A stretch of DNA of 64,000 bases, from contig JANVCC010000077.1 in assembly GCA_025345505.1 (NCBI GenBank), positions 6,529,494 to 6,593,493 on the forward strand, read 5' to 3'. Positions 1 to 15,000 of this stretch are shown here, one piece after another. The notes below the pieces were generated by a model. It worked only from the letters and a program-made list of their open reading frames with translations. It ran no database searches and was not told the DNA's origin. Each line of letters opens with the position of its first letter. Within the stretch, counting starts at the first letter, position 1. A program made the translations under genes and the position numbers. The stretch comes from Todiramphus chloris collaris (Eukaryota; Chordata; Aves; Coraciiformes; Alcedinidae).

Positions 1-3000
1 ATCTAAAGAAACTCAGCTTTAAGAGTCTGAAGGGGCTGAAAGAAAGAGTACTGATATATGTTAAGCTCTAGACTTACATCACTTTGCAATCCATAGGCTC
101 GCTTAGCATGAGCCACTTTCATGTCAGTAGGCAGGGCAGTGTAGTGATGGAGAGCTGTCTTGTATCCTCTGTCTGTGGCCAAATTCTGAGCCTTTTTGGC
201 ATGGACAAGGTTAACCATATCCATGGAGACCTGGAACTGATTCTTTGTGTCCTCAAATGCCTTCTTGTACTCCAGACCACTCTGCAACTTCGACATTTGA
301 AGGGAATGGGCCATCTGTGAATCTTCCTCTACAGTTTTTACTCCAATCAGCTTACCCTTCATCTTCTCATAACCTTCCTTATATTTAATCTGTGAGGAAA
401 AAAAAAAAGCAAACCAGACTGTAAATGATCTAAGCTGACAAACTGACAGTTTTGCTAGTAGTAAAACAATGGTCTATGACACGCTTTGGTCCTCAATACA
501 GGCAAGTAAGAAGTTCATTTGCAAAAAAGAACTGGAATGCCTTAAAATTTTAAGTGTTTAAAAAGAATAAACTCCTCCTCAATAATAATATGTTCCAAAA
601 AGCTGTAAGAAATCTTTTCTTTCTGATTCTCCCCAGGAGAAACAACATTCTCTAAGCACTGAGGTCAGAAGATTCTTTAAGGAATTTTCTGGCCAGGTAC
701 TAAGTTATGATTTTTCATAACTTAAAGAGGTTTCCTATTTATTTAACCATAAAGAGGTTTCCTCTTTATTTTGAGTTCTAAAATTCACCCTCAGGTCAAA
801 ATGAGAATAGGAAAATACAGGCAGCATGTGGGGAAAAACACTGAATTGCTCAGAGCAAACCTTCTGACTAATTACAGAATGCCAATCACCCAGACATCTC
901 CTCCATTGCTCCTTAACAAGAATCAAGTGAAGGTGGCTCACAGCACTGAGACATATGTGACACATCCCCAACACTCTGGTAGCAACCTGGACTGTCAGCT
1001 GTCCTAAGAATAATGAAGGCTGATGGAGCCCATACTCACATCACTTGCCAGATCCCTCTTAGCCTTAGCTGTCAAGAATGACAAAGCATCCAGACGAAGC
1101 ACAAATCCTTTTTCCTTCTGCTTCTCCCAGCTACTCTTGTAGAGTTTCTAAAAAGATGACAACAACACAGTCTATTACTATCAAAACTTTCTATTTGTTC
1201 TATAGTCAAGTGTAAGCTCTCAAGTAACATCAGACCAGTGTACACTCCATGCCCAGCAACCATGTCTACGGGTCAGATTCTGGTGTCTTCACTTACATAC
1301 TCTAACTGTGGATACTATGGATACTGTAACCCCCTTATCTCACTGGCTCCAGTGAAATTGTAAGCGGGCCACTCATCTGGAAGCATGTGGAAAATACATA
1401 GCTTCAAACTCTACAAGTGTAAGTCTTCAGAACATCAGATGTGACTAGTATTTAATTAAGAGCAAATAATTAAATCTAGATTAAAGTTTTCACATCTAAA
1501 ACATTTCAACCTTCTCAGAGACAGAACTCAGCTTTCACTTACAGAACAAACATTTCAAGAGCAGCTGTAACTAATCACAGGAAGGAAGGAATCCAAACCT
1601 GTCTTACACATTACCTCACTGATATTGGCAGCATTTGCTTTGGCCAGTATGAAGACAGGATCATCTTTGCTGATGGTGTACTGATGAAGAAACTGCTCTT
1701 TTCCTGACTTGTAGGCGACCTGTCCACAGAAAGCAAAGCATGGTTAACAAGTAGCAGCTCATGTTTAATGTTGAAGGAATACTGACTAAAACACCCTAAA
1801 TTTTCAAGGATTTGTTAGGATTCATCTATTTGGTGACTTAGTCTTTAACATCATGACTTTATTTGTCAAATATGAATTTAAAAGCTGACCCACAGAGTCA
1901 GGTTGACTGAATCTTTCGTGGTTAAATTTCAGAGAAGCAGTGAAATGACATAAATATCAGGATTCTCTTTTCTAAAGTTAGCTACTTAACTGGGTAATTC
2001 ATACTCTGTACAAAATGTATGCAAGATTTTATATCATCCAAAATTAAACTGCAGCTAAAAAGGTGGAATGAAAGTCTTTAATAGCACACAGAAATAGTGA
2101 ATTTGAGGCATGGAATGAAGAACACTAAGCCATTGAATCTGCAGAGAAAATTTGTGACCTAAATGTAACTGCTGTCATAATACTCCACTGAGGACTAACA
2201 TTTCAACTTTAGAAGGACCTTTTATGATCCAAGTAGCAAACATCTTCATTTTATATCCCAGGGCAACATCAACAGAGAAATGAACTGTTGTGTTTCAGAC
2301 GCTCATAGAACTGTTGAAAAGCTATGAGAAGACATCAAATTTCACAAAGTGTTATATTTCTTACATCTCACAGAAAAGAAAAAAAAAAAGTCCTTACTAT
2401 AAAGCTCTAAATCCATGGTCACTATTCTGACTTCAAGACATATACAGAAAGGAAACATTGTCCAGTATATAGGAGATAAGTAATGGGAGTCGGGAGACCA
2501 GTGTTCTCCTTTGATTCAGTCTAGTGTCAGCTTTGAGACATACAACACTCATCTAAGGAACGACCAGGATTTTACTGACACAGAGAAGCAAAACAAAAAA
2601 ACCAAAAAAACAGGAAACATGGTGGCTGCCTGAAAAAGACCAGTCAAGAAGCAATAGTGCTTCACTCACATAACAACTGAGAAGCTAACAGTATCTTCAT
2701 ATCAAGGCACAACATATTAAAAGTAATTTTAAAAAAGCTTGGCAAGTCATTACTGTTCTAAAGTTATTTGTTCAGCAATTTTAACAACAGGTTCTCCTTC
2801 TTTTGGAAACTTAAAAGTGAGTTGCTGACAGCTAAATCCTGCCAGATTTCTGAAGTACCATTTCAGCTCTGAAGTGGTCAGGCAGTTGGATTAGATGACT
2901 GCTGTAGGTACCTTACAACTGAAGTACTTAATTTCTATTCTATTCTTATTATTCTATTCTATCCTATTCTATTCCATTCCATTCCATTCCCTTCCATTCT

Positions 3001-6000
3001 ATTCACCCAGGCCCAAGGAAGAATAGGGACCATTCTGAAGGCACCCAGTTTGGGAAAATATGCTTCTTTTACCATTTGCCTAAATCACAGAAGCCAGAAT
3101 CAAAAAGTAAAGTACATTAACAGCAACAGCTAAAGAATGTGTGGTCTAACAAGACTGATACAGTTTTAAGTATTTTGACAGGGCCCTCCCTGGAGAGCAA
3201 CACAGAACTTGGGATGGATGTATATCATTCCCTGTGCTAATGTTTACCTTGCTTTGAAGCACTGCCAGAGGATTAGCTGGGAATACTTCCTCACTTTCAT
3301 TACCTTATAGATAACTAATTTTCATGCAGATGACATGTCAGGAATACTCAGGAATCTTTTCATGAATGCATTTCAGCCATACTTGAATTCAACCTGCACC
3401 ATCCACAAGTTTATAGCCAAGACTGTCTTGTAAATGCATCCTCCTCCCTCTCTCTCTAGCCTTTGACGTTATTTATGAGAAGCCTCACTTCTCTATTTCC
3501 ATTCCCACTGGGGTTTGATTTTTGTTGCTGTTCTAGTTCAGAGAATTCAATGACAGAATTAATCAAATAAACAAATAAAACCCCTTAGAAAAAAAATCTC
3601 AAGAAATGTAATATATTTAAAGGTTTCATGACTAGGTTCTCTTCCACCACCACTCCAGCGTACATATCTCAGAAACGACCACACTACAAGTAAGCTACTT
3701 GCAAAGAGGCACAATCAGTCAAGGACTCACATCACTTTGCAGTTCCTGGCTTTTCTTGGCATGCTTGATCTGAGAACTGTCAGCCACACTGGTGAACTTC
3801 AGAGCATCAGCCTTCTGTCTGTACTTTTTCTACATCAAAGTAAAGCAGGTTACACAAGTTTCTACAGTATTTACCTTCCCCCAGAAATGTAGTGCTCTGA
3901 AAAAGCACATGACTGATAGAGCCAAAAGTCCCTTGTAAATTCCCAAGACAGGTTTAGCACAAGTATCAGCAAAATAAGTTTTCAAATACAACCCAGTGCT
4001 AGTATTTTCAAGGCAAGAAGGGTAGTGCAAGAGCATGCCAAATACATTGCTGCCGACACTGCAAGCATGGGTACTCTTTCATGACAGATGTACTAGGTAC
4101 AGGATCTGGGCTGCACACCAACCAACGAGCGTCCTTCACAAACTGGTTATGACTTAAGGCAGGCCCAAGATTGCTCCTAAGCTACACAGTCAATATTACT
4201 ATCTCTTACAAGAGACTTCTCAAGTGTATGCATGTGTTGTTCAAATCACTGAATATGTGTTACCGAGATATTTTTTAGTTAAGATATGTCTAAATTATCG
4301 ATTAAATTAGAATGGTCTATTTCAGTGTCTTGAAACTAACTTAAATCTGAAACCTTCCCCACCATCTCCCAGTTCTTTGCAAAGCAGAGCTCAGCGTAGA
4401 CACTGCAATCAAGCCTTCCTGGGAGCAACAGCTATGAGAGGCCTCCACAAGGCTTAAGTCTTGGATGTGGAAAAAGCCATCATGCTTCATTCATCTGCTG
4501 GTACCAGTACTTATATAAAATCTATCTAAATGGACACATATGCACAGGGACTAACATTTCTAATCTGGTAAATAAGACTGCCCTTACTTTAATTTCATCT
4601 TTCTGGCTTACATCTGAAACACACCGAAGTGAATGGAAAACTTCCATTGACTCCATCAGGCTTTGGATCAGGCCTGTTCTGAAGGAATGGCTCTGCCTCA
4701 GCCTTTTGCATCACTCATTTGAGCACAAGCTAAGCACTGCTTCCTGTCTTTGAGACAGTACAAGGAAAAGCAGCACCATATTGCAAGACCACAGTATGAT
4801 AGGGGAGGCCAAGTAAATATGTTTTGTATACTTTAGTCAAATTCTTATTTGAATGGTTCAACCATGAAGTAGGGCATTCCACCTAGGAAGGGTTTAAATG
4901 CATTTTTTTCATTTTCTGGCATTTCAGGAGTAAAATCCTTCTGTTTGAACTGATGGGTGAACAGATCAGTTTACACCATGTCTCTGCAAGGGGAACACAA
5001 GCTAGAAGTTACAAAAGCATGCAGCACTTCAAAGAGGTGCTCATTGCTTGTTTTTGGGAACCTGGAAGGAAGAGAGGCAGATTAAAACCAACATGTTTTA
5101 TCACATTGCATGGAACACAATGTAGTGACATTCTGCAAAGAAATGACAAAATGCCAGGCTCCGTATGGCAACAGAGATCTCTAAAATAATATCCACCAGT
5201 CTCCAGTTTAAGTGACTGTCAGCCATCTCTTGGCCTTACACAGCAGTGGAATAAAAAGGCAGATCATATGGATTAAATATTTGTGGAAGTGATTATTACT
5301 ACAGCACACCACAGCAGCAGATGTCAGTCTATCCCTAGCAAGACACCAGATCTGAGAGTACCTGCTCTTCTTTTGTTTCTAAGATGTATTTTTTCTCCTT
5401 GCAGGTGTAGTGAGACGATGTCAGAGACCCAAGGAACCAGAGAGTGTGATCTCCAGTAACTAACTGGCTTCTGTTCCTTCCTCCAGCACTAAGTGGGATT
5501 TTTATCCTTCTTGTCAAACATCCCCTAATTTATTCTTCTATCTGTCCTCTAGTTTTCCTAGCACTAGTGAGACGACTCACCATAGCTTAGCAGCTGAGGA
5601 AGTCTACTTCCATAAGTTTAATGGCAGGGTGAAACCATGAATCAGCCAAGCAAAAGCAATGAAAAGCAGCACAAGCTGAAGCTGCCAGTAAAGTCACAGC
5701 CTGAATTTGCTGAAGAGCAGAGATTTTCCAAACATGGCTAACATATATCTAATTTCTCAACACTGTTCCTTAACACTCTATGCCCTTCATGTATCATGTA
5801 CCATAGGAAATTCTAATTCCTTTCAATGCTGCTCTGCAAAACGGGCAAGTGAACAAAAAGGGGTGCAAGCACAGTTATGGGGACTTCTGCCTTGTGAACT
5901 TGACACAATAATCATATAATGGGAAAACATATCCTAACCTTTAACTTGAGATCTTCTAAACTGCAGAATAACTAAATGATGCCCATCAGTTCTTCCAGTT

Positions 6001-9000
6001 CTCAGATTTTCCTTACTAGGAATTCCTTACCTACTCCACATAATGTGTTGGAATAAATGTGTATAAACCATTGAATACACAACAGACAGAAGACTGAGCA
6101 CTTTACTTACCTCACTGACCAAATCTCCTGCCTTTTTGGCTTGTTGTATATTAAGACTTCCTTCTGTGATACACCCAGCTCCTTTCATCCACGTCAGATC
6201 TGCCCTATATCGAAGCTGTAGAGGAAAATGACATTTATTGGCATGGGAAACACAGGTACAATGTCTGCATGTGAACATGTGCACTTTTTCTAGTTTCAAA
6301 TACATTGCAAAGACCCTTTAAAAAGTCATACTGCAAATCAAACAGCATCCATATGAAATGAGAATTGATGTCAAACTGAAAAAGCCTATAAACACTCATA
6401 CTGCTTGTAATAAGCTGAGTATGCATCATCTTACATCACTCTGGAGACCATAGGCCTTCTTTGCCCATTTGGTCTTCAGATCTTCTGGAACCACTGTATA
6501 TTCATGGAGTCTCTTCCTATAATCTAAGTCACTAGCAAGTGCTTGGGCCTTCTTAGCATGTCTCAGGTTTATCATATCCATAGGCAGGTGGAAGTGGGCC
6601 TTACTCTCCTCAAAACCTTTTTTGTAGGAAATCTAGAAATAGAAAGAATGAATATTAAGTTGTCTGTATCAGTGCATTGAAAAGTCCAAGCCATCTTAAA
6701 TCCCCACTCTTGTTTGGGTCCTTGTACAGATTAGGCAAAAACCACATGTAAGACATCGGGTCCTATGAGGGATACACAAAACAGATGGCAGGATGAATTT
6801 TGCAGACTCCAAAGACATCTTCTCTACCACAGTACATCTTCCTCTAAAACGTAATTTAATCTGCTTGGACATTTTATGTAGAAGAGTTTATACTGGTCTT
6901 TTAATAGGATGTTATTTTCCTGCCTCAAAATAAGGACATCGTCAACCCAAAATTCCCCATGAGAACATAAATACTGTCAATCATTGCAGATTAACAGACA
7001 GAAGACAACTGATTTTTATTAAAAGCTTCCAAGAATTTCTTAGAGTGAAAGTAGTAACAGTGGTAGATCGCATATTGTTCCTGAAAGATTCATAGTTATG
7101 AAAAATACCTTTTGACTAAGAGAAATAAATAATTTACCTCACTGCTCATCTTGGCCACCTGCAGAGAGTGCAAAAGTCTTGAATCTTTGGTTCCAGTTGC
7201 TTTTCCTTTTGTTTTTTCATATTCTTCTTTATATTTAATCTGTGAAAAAAAAGTAGTTTAAGTCAAAGAACATTTCCGCTTACTGAGGAGACAAGAACTA
7301 TGTTTTTCCCTGGTGATTTGGATGGTGAAAATTTACAAAGCCTTAGTCAGATTCTCACAGGCTTAGCTAGATTCTCACCATACCACTTCAAATTTCCCAG
7401 ATTTTCTCAGAAATTCTCAAACATGCAAAGTTGGCCTCATTTATGTTATCTTTAAATTCATTCTTTAAGGCTCACTCCTCTGAGGTGGATATGCTTATAA
7501 ACTTAAAGTCTTCTGATTAGCTAAATTATCTGGTTCTTAAAGCAAAAGATAAGAAATCAATCATGTAAAAACCAATCAAGGAACTGAAGATTTGATTTCC
7601 TTAATGAGGTGGGGTTGCGGAATCTCCATCATCTCTGAACACTTTTCAGCTGCAGGAAAACTTCCTTCCTTTTCTTGCTCTCCACAGATTAAGAATCAGG
7701 AAAGAAGTCATTTAAACAGAGTTTGATTTGAAATCTATTTATATACATGTGTTTATGTTAAAGAAGCAGACTAAAGAAATATGCATTCCCTTTGCAGTGG
7801 GTAATAGTATTTTTGAGGCTATAAAGAATTCAAACTACTGAATTTTACTATGGGGTTATTGTGCATATTTTGCTTCCTTCCGTACACTTGTATTTTAAAA
7901 AGTAATTTTCAGAGTGAAATTTCATAGCAAAGTTTGAAAAAGTTTCCAACTGCTCATCAGCCATTGAGAAAGATGGACACCCAAATTCAAGACTTAAAAT
8001 CCAGATGAACTGAGCTAAGCTTTATTTCCCTGTGCTATAGCAGCTTATATAAAGAATAATTCCTATGTAATTAAAATATAACATACATCACTGGCAAGAT
8101 CCCTCGAAACTTTGGCAGCAAGTAAAGGCAGAGAATCCAGTTTCATTTCAAAGCCCCGGCCTTTGCTTTTCTCCCAGCCTTCTTTGTATTTAATCTGAGA
8201 AAGGAAAGACAGCAACATGTCACTAACACGTAAACACACAAGATCTTCAAAAGAACCTGAAAATGACTAAGAGTAAACCAGAAGTATAAACATGCTCAGT
8301 CACAAACTGGAACCCTCTTAAGTCACAGTTCATTGTCATTTTGAGATAATTAATTGGCCAGGATCGAGTCAAGAATTTTATTCTTAGAGTTCACAGGCAC
8401 TTTAAATCCCAGCACATACACCAAAAGGTCTCAGTTTTAAACAGGCATGGGGGAGGGAAGGTTTTTCTAAAGTGTCTGTGGTTATGTCTACATACACAAT
8501 TAGCGTAGATCAATAGGAGCTGATCCATAGGGCAGAACAGCTGGTGCTCAGAATCAGACATCAGACTACTCATTTCAGGATTTTTTTCTCACCTCCACAA
8601 GTTGAGCTAGTCAGGTCCCACACACTGAATGTCTATTTGTAGCTGCAGTTCTTTATCTGAGCTACTGGAGAGCATCTTTTCAGTTTAACTGCAAAAGGAA
8701 TCCAGCTCATGTGCCCTGTGACCACCCCACAATGTGAAGCAACCTTTATGATCAGGAGATTTGCTTCAAAACCACACTCATGAGAAACCTGGTATTACAA
8801 ATGTAGATGAAAAGCATGAGAATCACATGCTTAACTTCTGAAAGTTAATGGAAGTTCAAGTAATAGTTGTTTAAGCTCTTTTTCAAGGTGCCACTTGAAA
8901 TTCCATTAGAGCAGGATCAAGTATGCCTCCATGCATACTGCACACGTACCTAATGAAGTATCCAGGAATGATTTCTGGATTTATCTTTTCCTGTGGTTGT

Positions 9001-12000
9001 ATTTTACTAGTATCTAACAGCGAGCATTCATCCCAACACATTATAGCCACAAAGAGTGTTGCTACACAACACTCTGCCAGTGCAACTCAAATACATATTA
9101 GGGGATGGATTTAAGAGGGATATGAATACGCCAGGAAAAACTTGCAGTAATGCCAACTCAAAATCATGAAAAATTATGAAACTGGCTTAAAAATAACAGT
9201 CACACTAGTAATAAGTCTGGAGGTTTTTTTCTGGTTTTGCATTTGTCTTGTTGGGCTTTTTTTCCCTCCAAAACTATCTACCACAATGAAAGCCTGAAAA
9301 ATACTTTCAAAATTAAATAGAAGTTAAACTTTTCCTGCAACTGCTTGATTTTAACATGAAGGTTTCTAAATAAATCACTATATATTGCCAAGAAGTATAA
9401 ATGGCAGCAACAGTGGGCTTGATCCAAGCTTGCTGAGGTCACTGTGTTTCTTTCCATTGACTTCAGTGGGCTTTGAGTTATTAGAACTGTGCAAATGTTG
9501 GTTCTTCATACAAATACCACCTCAGAGGTAGTTAATTTTGTGAATTGAAAACTTATTTACTAAAGGAATTCAAGTAAACTGAAAAGACCTTGTGAAAAAA
9601 AAAACAAAAAACCTCTAGCAATTTCACAGTACTTGAGATTGTATCCCTATCTATGCTGGTTAGAATATTTTATGACCAATGATAAACACTAAATGCTTCC
9701 AGAAACAGTGTCATCACCTTTACATTCATTTCCCCCTATTAACAGCATCATGAACACCAGTATTTTCACAGCACTTGGCTTACCTCACTGTATAACTCAG
9801 CATTGGCTTTTGCTTTGACTAACTGAGGTACATCCTGAGGTAGAGTGTAGTTCGTTTTCGTCTTCTCGTACTGGGCTCGGTAGTTCAACTGCCATATATT
9901 GAAAAGTCAACAACAAACCCAGTTATTTTTAACTCACTAAAAATATGGCTGTTACATTGATTGACTGATGTTAAATTTCAGCCTACTGTTGCCATATGTT
10001 ATAGATATACTTACAGGCATGGCTGCAATAAATGAGGACAATAAGGCAATTACAACTTTTACCTAGGTACTAGGAAGCAGAATAATTAATCCATAAATAG
10101 AATAGCTACTGATGATCTGTAAGTAGAAAATACACTATCTAAAAACATGCATCAATAAATACACAGAAGATAAATACCTAACAAAACACATTAACACAAA
10201 TCTCTAAAATAGAGGAAAATAGTAGTTCTACTGGTATGCTTGCCACATTTTTGGAAGCGATTGATTTCACTCAATTCACATTCTCATTTTGGTAATAAAT
10301 CTGCTGGTGAACTATCAAGAATAAAAACACTCAAGTGCTACAAATGCTATGAAATACAATTATTTCAATTCTAATAAACAAGGGTGGCTAATGATGACAG
10401 AACTTACATCACTGAGCTGCTGTGCATTTATTTTGGCTTGAGCAATTTGTGGAGTGCTGGCAACAGAGCTGTACTTCAGTTTGTCTATGCTTTGCCTGTA
10501 GTTTACCTAATTTAAGATAAAATAAAACAAAAGATTTAATGAAGAAGTATTCACGCTGCAAAATGAGAGAATGAGTAGAGAAAGTTTTGCTAGATAATAC
10601 TCTGGATAAAAATAAATTGAGGTGAGAAAAATCACCAGGATCTCTTGGATGAGACCTGAGTTAATGATCTGAAAATTTCCTAGTCTGGGGTCACATTTTT
10701 CATTGCATTTTGAAAATGAACTTTACTTACAACCCCCCTCCTCTCAAAATCACAAATTTTTAAAAAGATGCCGTTTCAGCTGGTCCCCCAAAGCATTCCT
10801 ATGAAACTGATATTCTTAACCATTGCTTAGACTACTTTTATCTTTATCAGACTATTTTTATAAAGGAACACTGTTACTGCCTATTAAAAGTCTCTCCAGT
10901 GTAATTCTGTGCAGAACAAATGAACTCTCTTACACTCTGTCTTTACTGAGTCTTAATGTAATAATCACAGAATTTCTCTATGTTGTAAGAGCTTTGTGTG
11001 GATGATGAGAGAATTTTTTTCAGTTTATATGGTACAAATAAAGTCATTTTAATGCCAGCCATTGACAGGACTTGAGCCCACTAAACTCCTAACATATTAA
11101 CACAGCAGCAGTAATAATAAGCTATAAAATAAGCCTGAATTATCTCACAAGTTCAAAGTGATCAAGGTGCTTAAAATATTTCATTTGCTTCTTTACAGAA
11201 AGAGAATTTTAATTCCATAGAAAGGGATCATTTCAACTGAAACTGTGTGTTTATTGCTACTTGTAACTGCCTACTGTGTGAGCTGTATTCCTGAAGAGTT
11301 CAAAGTAAGCATGTTGGTTTTCAGTGAGCAGACTTTTTCAAACTACTAGATGATGATCATGACTAGTGCAACTGAGTCTCTGTGGCCATGCTCCAAAATG
11401 AGATGCTGCCTATGAACCATAGAGACAGAAATAGTGCTGAAATATTTGAGTGGGTACAAGTAGTTTGTACATTTGGGCATGAAATCATGTTTAATTTAAA
11501 CTCTCTAAGAGCACAGCTCTCTCATACACTAAGCAATCAAACACTGAACTTTACTTTTTTAATCTTTTTCAAAGACAAAGCTGACATGACTGATGAAGAG
11601 GCAATAGTGGATCTTACAGTTGAAGTACATTAAGTACTTCCTCATAAACATCAGGGTTCTGAATTCTACCTCTTCGTGCTACCATCTTTTTCTTGGAAGA
11701 GGTGTTTAGCTCCAGATAAATCTCATATAATGTTAATAGCCTCTCTAAGGCATCTTGACCCTGGTTTCCTGTAATTTCAATGGAAAGACAGGTTATAGAC
11801 ATCTTAGGTAGTCAGAAATGTCCTTCAGAAATGCTGCACTCTTCCTGTTGATTTTATAAGTAATGCCTCGTGACTGTGCTCCTAAGGCACAGGTTAAGTA
11901 AAATTCGGTGTCCTCCATAGTCTGATGTTCTCCATTTATCTGTAGCACACATATAACTACAGCAGTATACAAATTTCTTCACATTGTTCCATCAGTAATT

Positions 12001-15000
12001 CAACCCCAAGCACAGAAGGCACCTCTCTCACACAGATCACAGGCATAAGGAAGGTTATGTGACCAATTAGTTCCCCTTCAAAGAGGAACACCTATCTTCA
12101 GGGAATTCACAACAGCTGATAAGCCCATTTAAGTCTGCATGTCCATTCCATGCTTGATGCTGCTGCTGAAGCTTCCCAGGATGGTGAGACATTTTGCAAC
12201 CCAGACCAGGGATAGGGTAGAACTCACACCTCTATACAATCTGCATTGGACTGAAGCCAATGACAGGAGGTGGCAGCACTTCCTACTCCTCTGACCCCTC
12301 TTGATTTCCTTCATTCCTTTGCTTTAACTTTGTTACCACTGTTTGCTCCTATGATTAAATCATCGTTTGACAGATTTAATCTATCACATTCTCTCCTCCA
12401 GAGAGATGATGAGCCATGCAAGTCATAGGAAAAAAAAAAAAAGCAACACATGAAATTATTTACATCTTTCAAAGGGACCAACTTCCTTGTTGTCTGATAT
12501 GAAGGAGTGAGAGTAGCTGGGTAATTGTAGTCAACACCGTCATGTTTGTAATCAGATTTATAGGCTATCTGAAACACAGGGAGAACAAAAAAAAAAAAAA
12601 ACATTCTTTTTTTTTTTAAGCTGTCATTTGTTTGAATAATTATCAGTCAAGAGGAAAGGAGAAAACAATAATATTAATATTAAATGCAGGAAACAAAGTA
12701 AGTTCAATGTCATGAGTGACAAAGAAAATGAAATTATTTGCATAGTTTAGCCACTAATTGATTCTTTTTCAGCTCCTCAATTAATCTAATGCCAACAGTG
12801 GGAGCATTAACTTAACTTCCACCTATGACACATCTCTTTTATCTTTCTGCTTAGTTCTCAAGCTTCTTACAGATTTGTAAATAACGTACTTGAAGGAATG
12901 GTATGTAAGAAAATAGCTTCTTGACTAACCCAGTAAATTAAATTGGAATCCAGAAATCATCATTAAAGATTTTTCCAGCAAAGATCTGACCCTGGGGGTG
13001 GTGGTGGCAGGCAACCTTCAGCATCCTACTGATGTCAAAGAAAACTGAAGGTTCTCAGTATGTTGCCAGATGGCTGAATTTCCTTATTTTAACTTCTTCC
13101 ACACAGTGAGCTATAAATCAGTACAAAAGGGTTTCCAGAATTTCCCCTCTTCTCAGCATATCTACCCTTGAGATCCCCAGTACAATATGATCTAAAGTTT
13201 TCTATTAACTTAATTCTGGTAAAACTTAAAGACACGAAAGCAACAACCATACGAGTATGATTAAAAAAGACTTACATTGCTTGCCAAGCTGCCAACTTTC
13301 ATGGCATGTAGCATTCGCTTGTCCATGCCAATACCTACATAATGACCTTTCATCTGGTTCTGGTAGGTTTCTTTGTATTTAAGCTGTACAAAAACAAAAA
13401 ACAAACCAAAAACAAACCGAACAAAAATGAGAAAATATCTTCACTTTATCTATGAGTTTCCATATGTTACAGCAGTGAGACAAATAATTATGGCTGTGGT
13501 CTACTAGAGTTGCACCTCTACAGAAACTCAGGGGTCCAAAACAACGTTGATACTTTAAAAAATAAAAAGAACTAAAGCCCTCTGTGAGTTTCCCATTTTA
13601 CAAGATGTCACTTACATATTCTTAGATCACCTGGACACCACATAAAGGAGATACGTCTGCATTCTGCAGCTGCATATTATTTCATCAGAAATAAATAGTA
13701 GAACAAAGTTGCAGGGAAGCATTAGCCATACATTAACAAAAGAACACATAATTATCTACCAAAATTGGAATGTTTTGGTGCAGCTTTTACCAAGCCCAGA
13801 GTAGGGAATTAGACAACAAGATAAATTAACCATTCTACCATATTTTCTGTATGGCAAAAGATTTACTCTTTCTGGATTTCAGATAACGACAGCAGCAGTA
13901 TAAAGCAAAATTGTGCTTCAGTATCAAGAGATACAAACAGTGTAATTATTAATATTAATTATTTGCACACAGTAAACATGGTCCTCTCCAACATTAATTC
14001 TGGTAAAGTAGCTTCTGCCTACCTTTCCAGTCAGGAAATGGATATACACAACAAAATAAGTAATAATTATGATAAGTAACAGTAACCACTGACAGATACT
14101 TTTCTAAATTAGCATATCATTGTAAGTAACCTCTCTTCCATATGACATAATAGTTTTTTTCATAATCATATATAAAATGAGTTATCCATCAGGACAGACT
14201 AGGATAGGTGTTGTACAAACATGGGTTAAAATCAGTTTTAAGCAAATTCCCAGCACACTCTTATCTGAAACACACACACAGATGACTTGCAATTCTGCTA
14301 CCAGGTTAAGCAAGCCACACATGAGGCACCAAAAACTTACATCACTGGTGAATTTTGAGATCTTGCTCACATTCTTGAATTGTGGAGTGTCACAGTAGTT
14401 CATGCTGTACCCTCTGTTGTTTTCGAGATCCTTCTTATACTCCACCTTAGTGACAAAAATGCACAAGGGAAAGATATGATAAAAACTTAACCTGCTCTCT
14501 CAAATTCCTCCACACAATTTTTATTAGCCAGACCCAGTGTTCAGAGATTTTGATAAATGGCTTTCATTAAATGGCGTATGATGAGAAGTAATATGAAGAT
14601 GATTTTCATATACTCAGTTCTTATTTTACAGGCAAGAGATATGTAATCAGTTGCATCCATTTGGACCTCAGCAAAGTGTATCTGACAGTGCCATGAGGAA
14701 AACTATTAAAAAAGACAGGGATCTATGCAGGAATTTTAAGGTGAGCATATACCAAATAAAGCAGAAGAAGCAATGGGTGGTTTTCAACAGGAAGGATTGA
14801 ACAGAGGGAAGTTTACCAGTAGAATACTTCAGAATGAGTTTAAAAACAGAACTTGTTTAATATTTTTATTTCACCTTTGCTCTGAAGTAGGAATGTTGGG
14901 GGTGACATAAAAAAGGTATAACAGAAATAGGACTAAGTTCAGCCATGCAGAGGTTAATATATGTAAGGAGTAGTCATAAAATTATAGCTCATCACCTGGA

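Larger units (their letters stand above)
390..6110. other. NRAP introns 20 to 23 (noncoding stretches)
   Basis: Introns 390-1039, 1148-1614, 1720-3730 and 3830-6110. Apart from the CR1 tail at 2860-3004, a short local duplication at 723-772 (two copies of about 22 nt sharing AAAGAGGTTTCCT) and an old repeat-like patch at 4622-4675, I see nothing recognisable in them. Confidence 0.7.
6633..12463. other. NRAP introns 14 to 18 (noncoding stretches)
   Basis: Introns 6633-7137, 7240-8086, 8195-9783, 9889-10407 and 10507-12463. AT-rich, with no convincing extra exon and no clear mobile element except a possible old repeat patch at 9416-9480. The short intron 6216-6434 between exons 19 and 20 is likewise plain. 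Confidence 0.65.
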
